From Hydractinia symbiolongicarpus (Eukaryota; Cnidaria; Hydrozoa; Anthoathecata; Hydractiniidae): a stretch of 60,000 bases of DNA. Every line of letters starts with the position of its first letter. The stretch's first letter is position 1. Positions 59,060 to 60,000 of the stretch are shown piece after piece. A program made the position numbers and the translations under genes. The notes under the pieces are model-generated. The model saw only the letters and a program-made list of their open reading frames with translations. It had not been told where the DNA came from and did no database searches. The DNA is taken from contig NC_079884.1 of NCBI RefSeq assembly GCF_029227915.1, positions 19,594,001-19,654,000 on the forward strand. Reading direction: 5' to 3'.

Positions 59060-59669
59060 CATCACTCCAAAATATTCCAACTCCGCGGGTGCTCAAGTCT
59101 CACGTACAAACAAGAGTGCTTGGAATTTTTTATTTGGGTCTTGATCCTCTCCCAGTCGTTGATCATGTTCGTTTCTTCATCAATCAATTTCATATCGCTC
59201 CTTTCGTGGGGGAGTACCATATGAAGAGCTGCTTCTTTTGTCTCCTAAGGTTCTTTGGGAGAGCTGTGTAGCTTTAAGTGAGGAGCCATAGGCTGTGTTT
59301 TCTATGCCTACCTGAGATAGCGAGCTCGAGCAAGGGTTGTCGCTTTTTATGCAGACTTATCATGTCGTCGCTTATCATGTCGTCAATAATGAACAACGTC
59401 TCCTCACCCGCTAGCAGCGACGACAGTTTCTGAATCCATTCAAATAGCTGATCTTTGGGATCTATCAGGAACACGTAGTCATCTTGCCAGAGACAGGCCT
59501 TTGTAAAGTAAGCCTTATTCCAGCGGATCGTTGAACATAGAATAACGATATTGTCGAAATTGTGCTTGTACTCGTTCTCCAGGAGGTGGAGGACTCGCTG
59601 GGTCTTACCACAGCTCGTTGGTCCGGTGAAAATACTAGTGCCTGGCTCTTTTACGATGTCTAGATTCAT
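59060..59669 (-). pseudogene. P3 packaging ATPase (A32/FtsK-HerA type), C-terminus broken
   Basis: ATG 59,669; Walker A GPTSCGKTQ (residues 16-24), Walker B LFIIDDMI (92-99), then a duplicated D-D-M-I-S, LLELAISGRHRKHSLWLLT. TAG follows at 59,274 where a Gln is expected, then LPKNLRRQKKQLFIWYSP and the C-terminal end in shifting frames to about 59,060. The P2 copy lacks Walker B, so this is the more complete motor remnant. Its start codon immediately follows the HNH stop codon. Confidence 0.85.
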
Positions 59670-60000
59670 TTATTCTAGGTTGTGTCTACCTTGGGCAGAC
59701 ACAAACTTTGCACGTATAGTTCGGGATCGATTGCCCTTTGTTTGGTTATCTGCAGCCCACAGGGGCTGCATGTTTGTGTAGTGGAGCCTCGCGAGTTGCA
59801 CCTCCTCGCTGGGGTATTCTCTGTTCTCTCTGTATTTTAGTGGCACCTTGTGATCAAACTGCCACTGCCCTCGGTTTCCCCAGTTCATCCCACCTCTGAA
59901 TTGGGACTGGATGTGCTTCAGGAATGTAACGATATTACACCCTAGATACTCGTTAGAGGCTATCTCCGTATCATACTTTAGAGCATTGCGAATCCTGGTT
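59670..60000 (-). CDS. P3 HNH endonuclease, cut by window edge
   Basis: Open from the right edge to TAA at 59,672-59,670. Visible blocks: YLGCNIVTFLKHIQSQFRGG, MNWGNRGQWQFDHKVPLKY (Asp-His of the HNH fold, DH), LARLHYTNMQPLWAADNQTK and GNRS. This is the family with E/Y-L-x-G-C..L..H..xQF..GM.W.N.G.W.xDH.xP, HNH nucleases frequent in phages and large DNA viruses. The final NxxKGxR with Asn is preserved. The N-terminus is beyond 60,000. Head-to-tail with the ATPase with no gap. Confidence 0.75.
   Translation of the reverse strand, partial: TRIRNALKYDTEIASNEYLGCNIVTFLKHIQSQFRGGMNWGNRGQWQFDHKVPLKYRENREYPSEEVQLARLHYTNMQPLWAADNQTKGNRSRTIRAKFVSAQGRHNLE

Larger units (their letters stand above)
42700..60000 (+). 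mobile_element. Polinton copy P3, extends beyond right edge, carries LINE2 and LINE3
   Basis: Fourteen genes or remnants in a coherent Polinton order, interrupted twice by LINEs. No second copy of any gene occurs in 42.7-60 kb, which supports reading it as one element. PolB and the right TIR would lie beyond 60 kb. The left end (42,700-43,055) is C-rich, then has CRE- and NRF1-like sites, but no TIR can be identified without the right end. Confidence 0.85.

Noticed and set aside
1-60000. tRNA or rRNA genes
   Set aside because: No cloverleaf with A and B boxes, nor any rRNA-like segment, was recognised by eye on either strand; short tRNA-like pieces could still be missed without a covariance search.

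Overview
The window is animal nuclear DNA, probably from a cnidarian and plausibly a hydrozoan (inferred from repeat content, not proven). The only recognisable host gene is eIF3G on the + strand. Its RNA-recognition motif is split between an exon ending at 568 and one at 14201-14307, and a last coding exon at 14421-14436 gives the family's usual C-terminus. The 13.6 kb intron between holds decayed repeats: a BEL/Pao retroelement (3.6-5.4 kb), an ISL2EU-like DNA transposon (5.4-7.4 kb), two long inverted arms of a short-repeat family, and MITE-like fragments. Downstream lie a ~170-bp satellite with a CACGTG core, a Gypsy fragment (15.8-16.9 kb) and a CR1-like endonuclease fragment (17-18.1 kb).

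From 18.5 kb to the right edge the DNA is essentially Polinton/Maverick (virus-like, self-replicating DNA transposons) plus CR1-like LINEs. Three colinear copies of one lineage lie head to tail: P1 (18.5-25.6 kb), P4 (about 25.64-42.7 kb) and P3 (42.7 kb to beyond 60 kb). A Polinton of a second lineage, P2 (25,860-39,928), sits inside P4 with near-identical terminal inverted repeats and a TTTATA target duplication. P2 carries a capsid gene, a packaging ATPase remnant, membrane proteins, an intact retrovirus-type integrase and a protein-primed DNA polymerase B. The order in P3 is Zn protein, unknown 200-aa protein, small acidic protein, glycine-rich membrane protein, putative penton, FATxCATxACG protein, membrane-tail protein, coiled-coil/membrane protein, major capsid, small TM protein, integrase, then BRO-like protein, ATPase and HNH nuclease on the opposite strand.

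Three CR1-like LINEs landed inside Polinton genes: LINE1 (21,503-25,069, TSD ACCAT, intact 1004-aa ORF2), LINE2 (47,827-53,209, TSD ACATT) and LINE3 (56,243-58,652, TSD ATCTTG). Most Polinton genes are broken by frameshifts, stops or these insertions. A few remain open: the P2 integrase, the P3 membrane protein, the P2 putative penton and several small genes.

Two structural signals stand out. First, the divergent start codons of the putative penton gene and the FATxC gene form the two ends of an inverted repeat in all four copies. Second, many Polinton genes end in a strong hairpin; at one homologous position two copies keep the hairpin with different sequence, which suggests selection on structure and recalls the palindromic 3'-end signals of mimiviruses and virophages.
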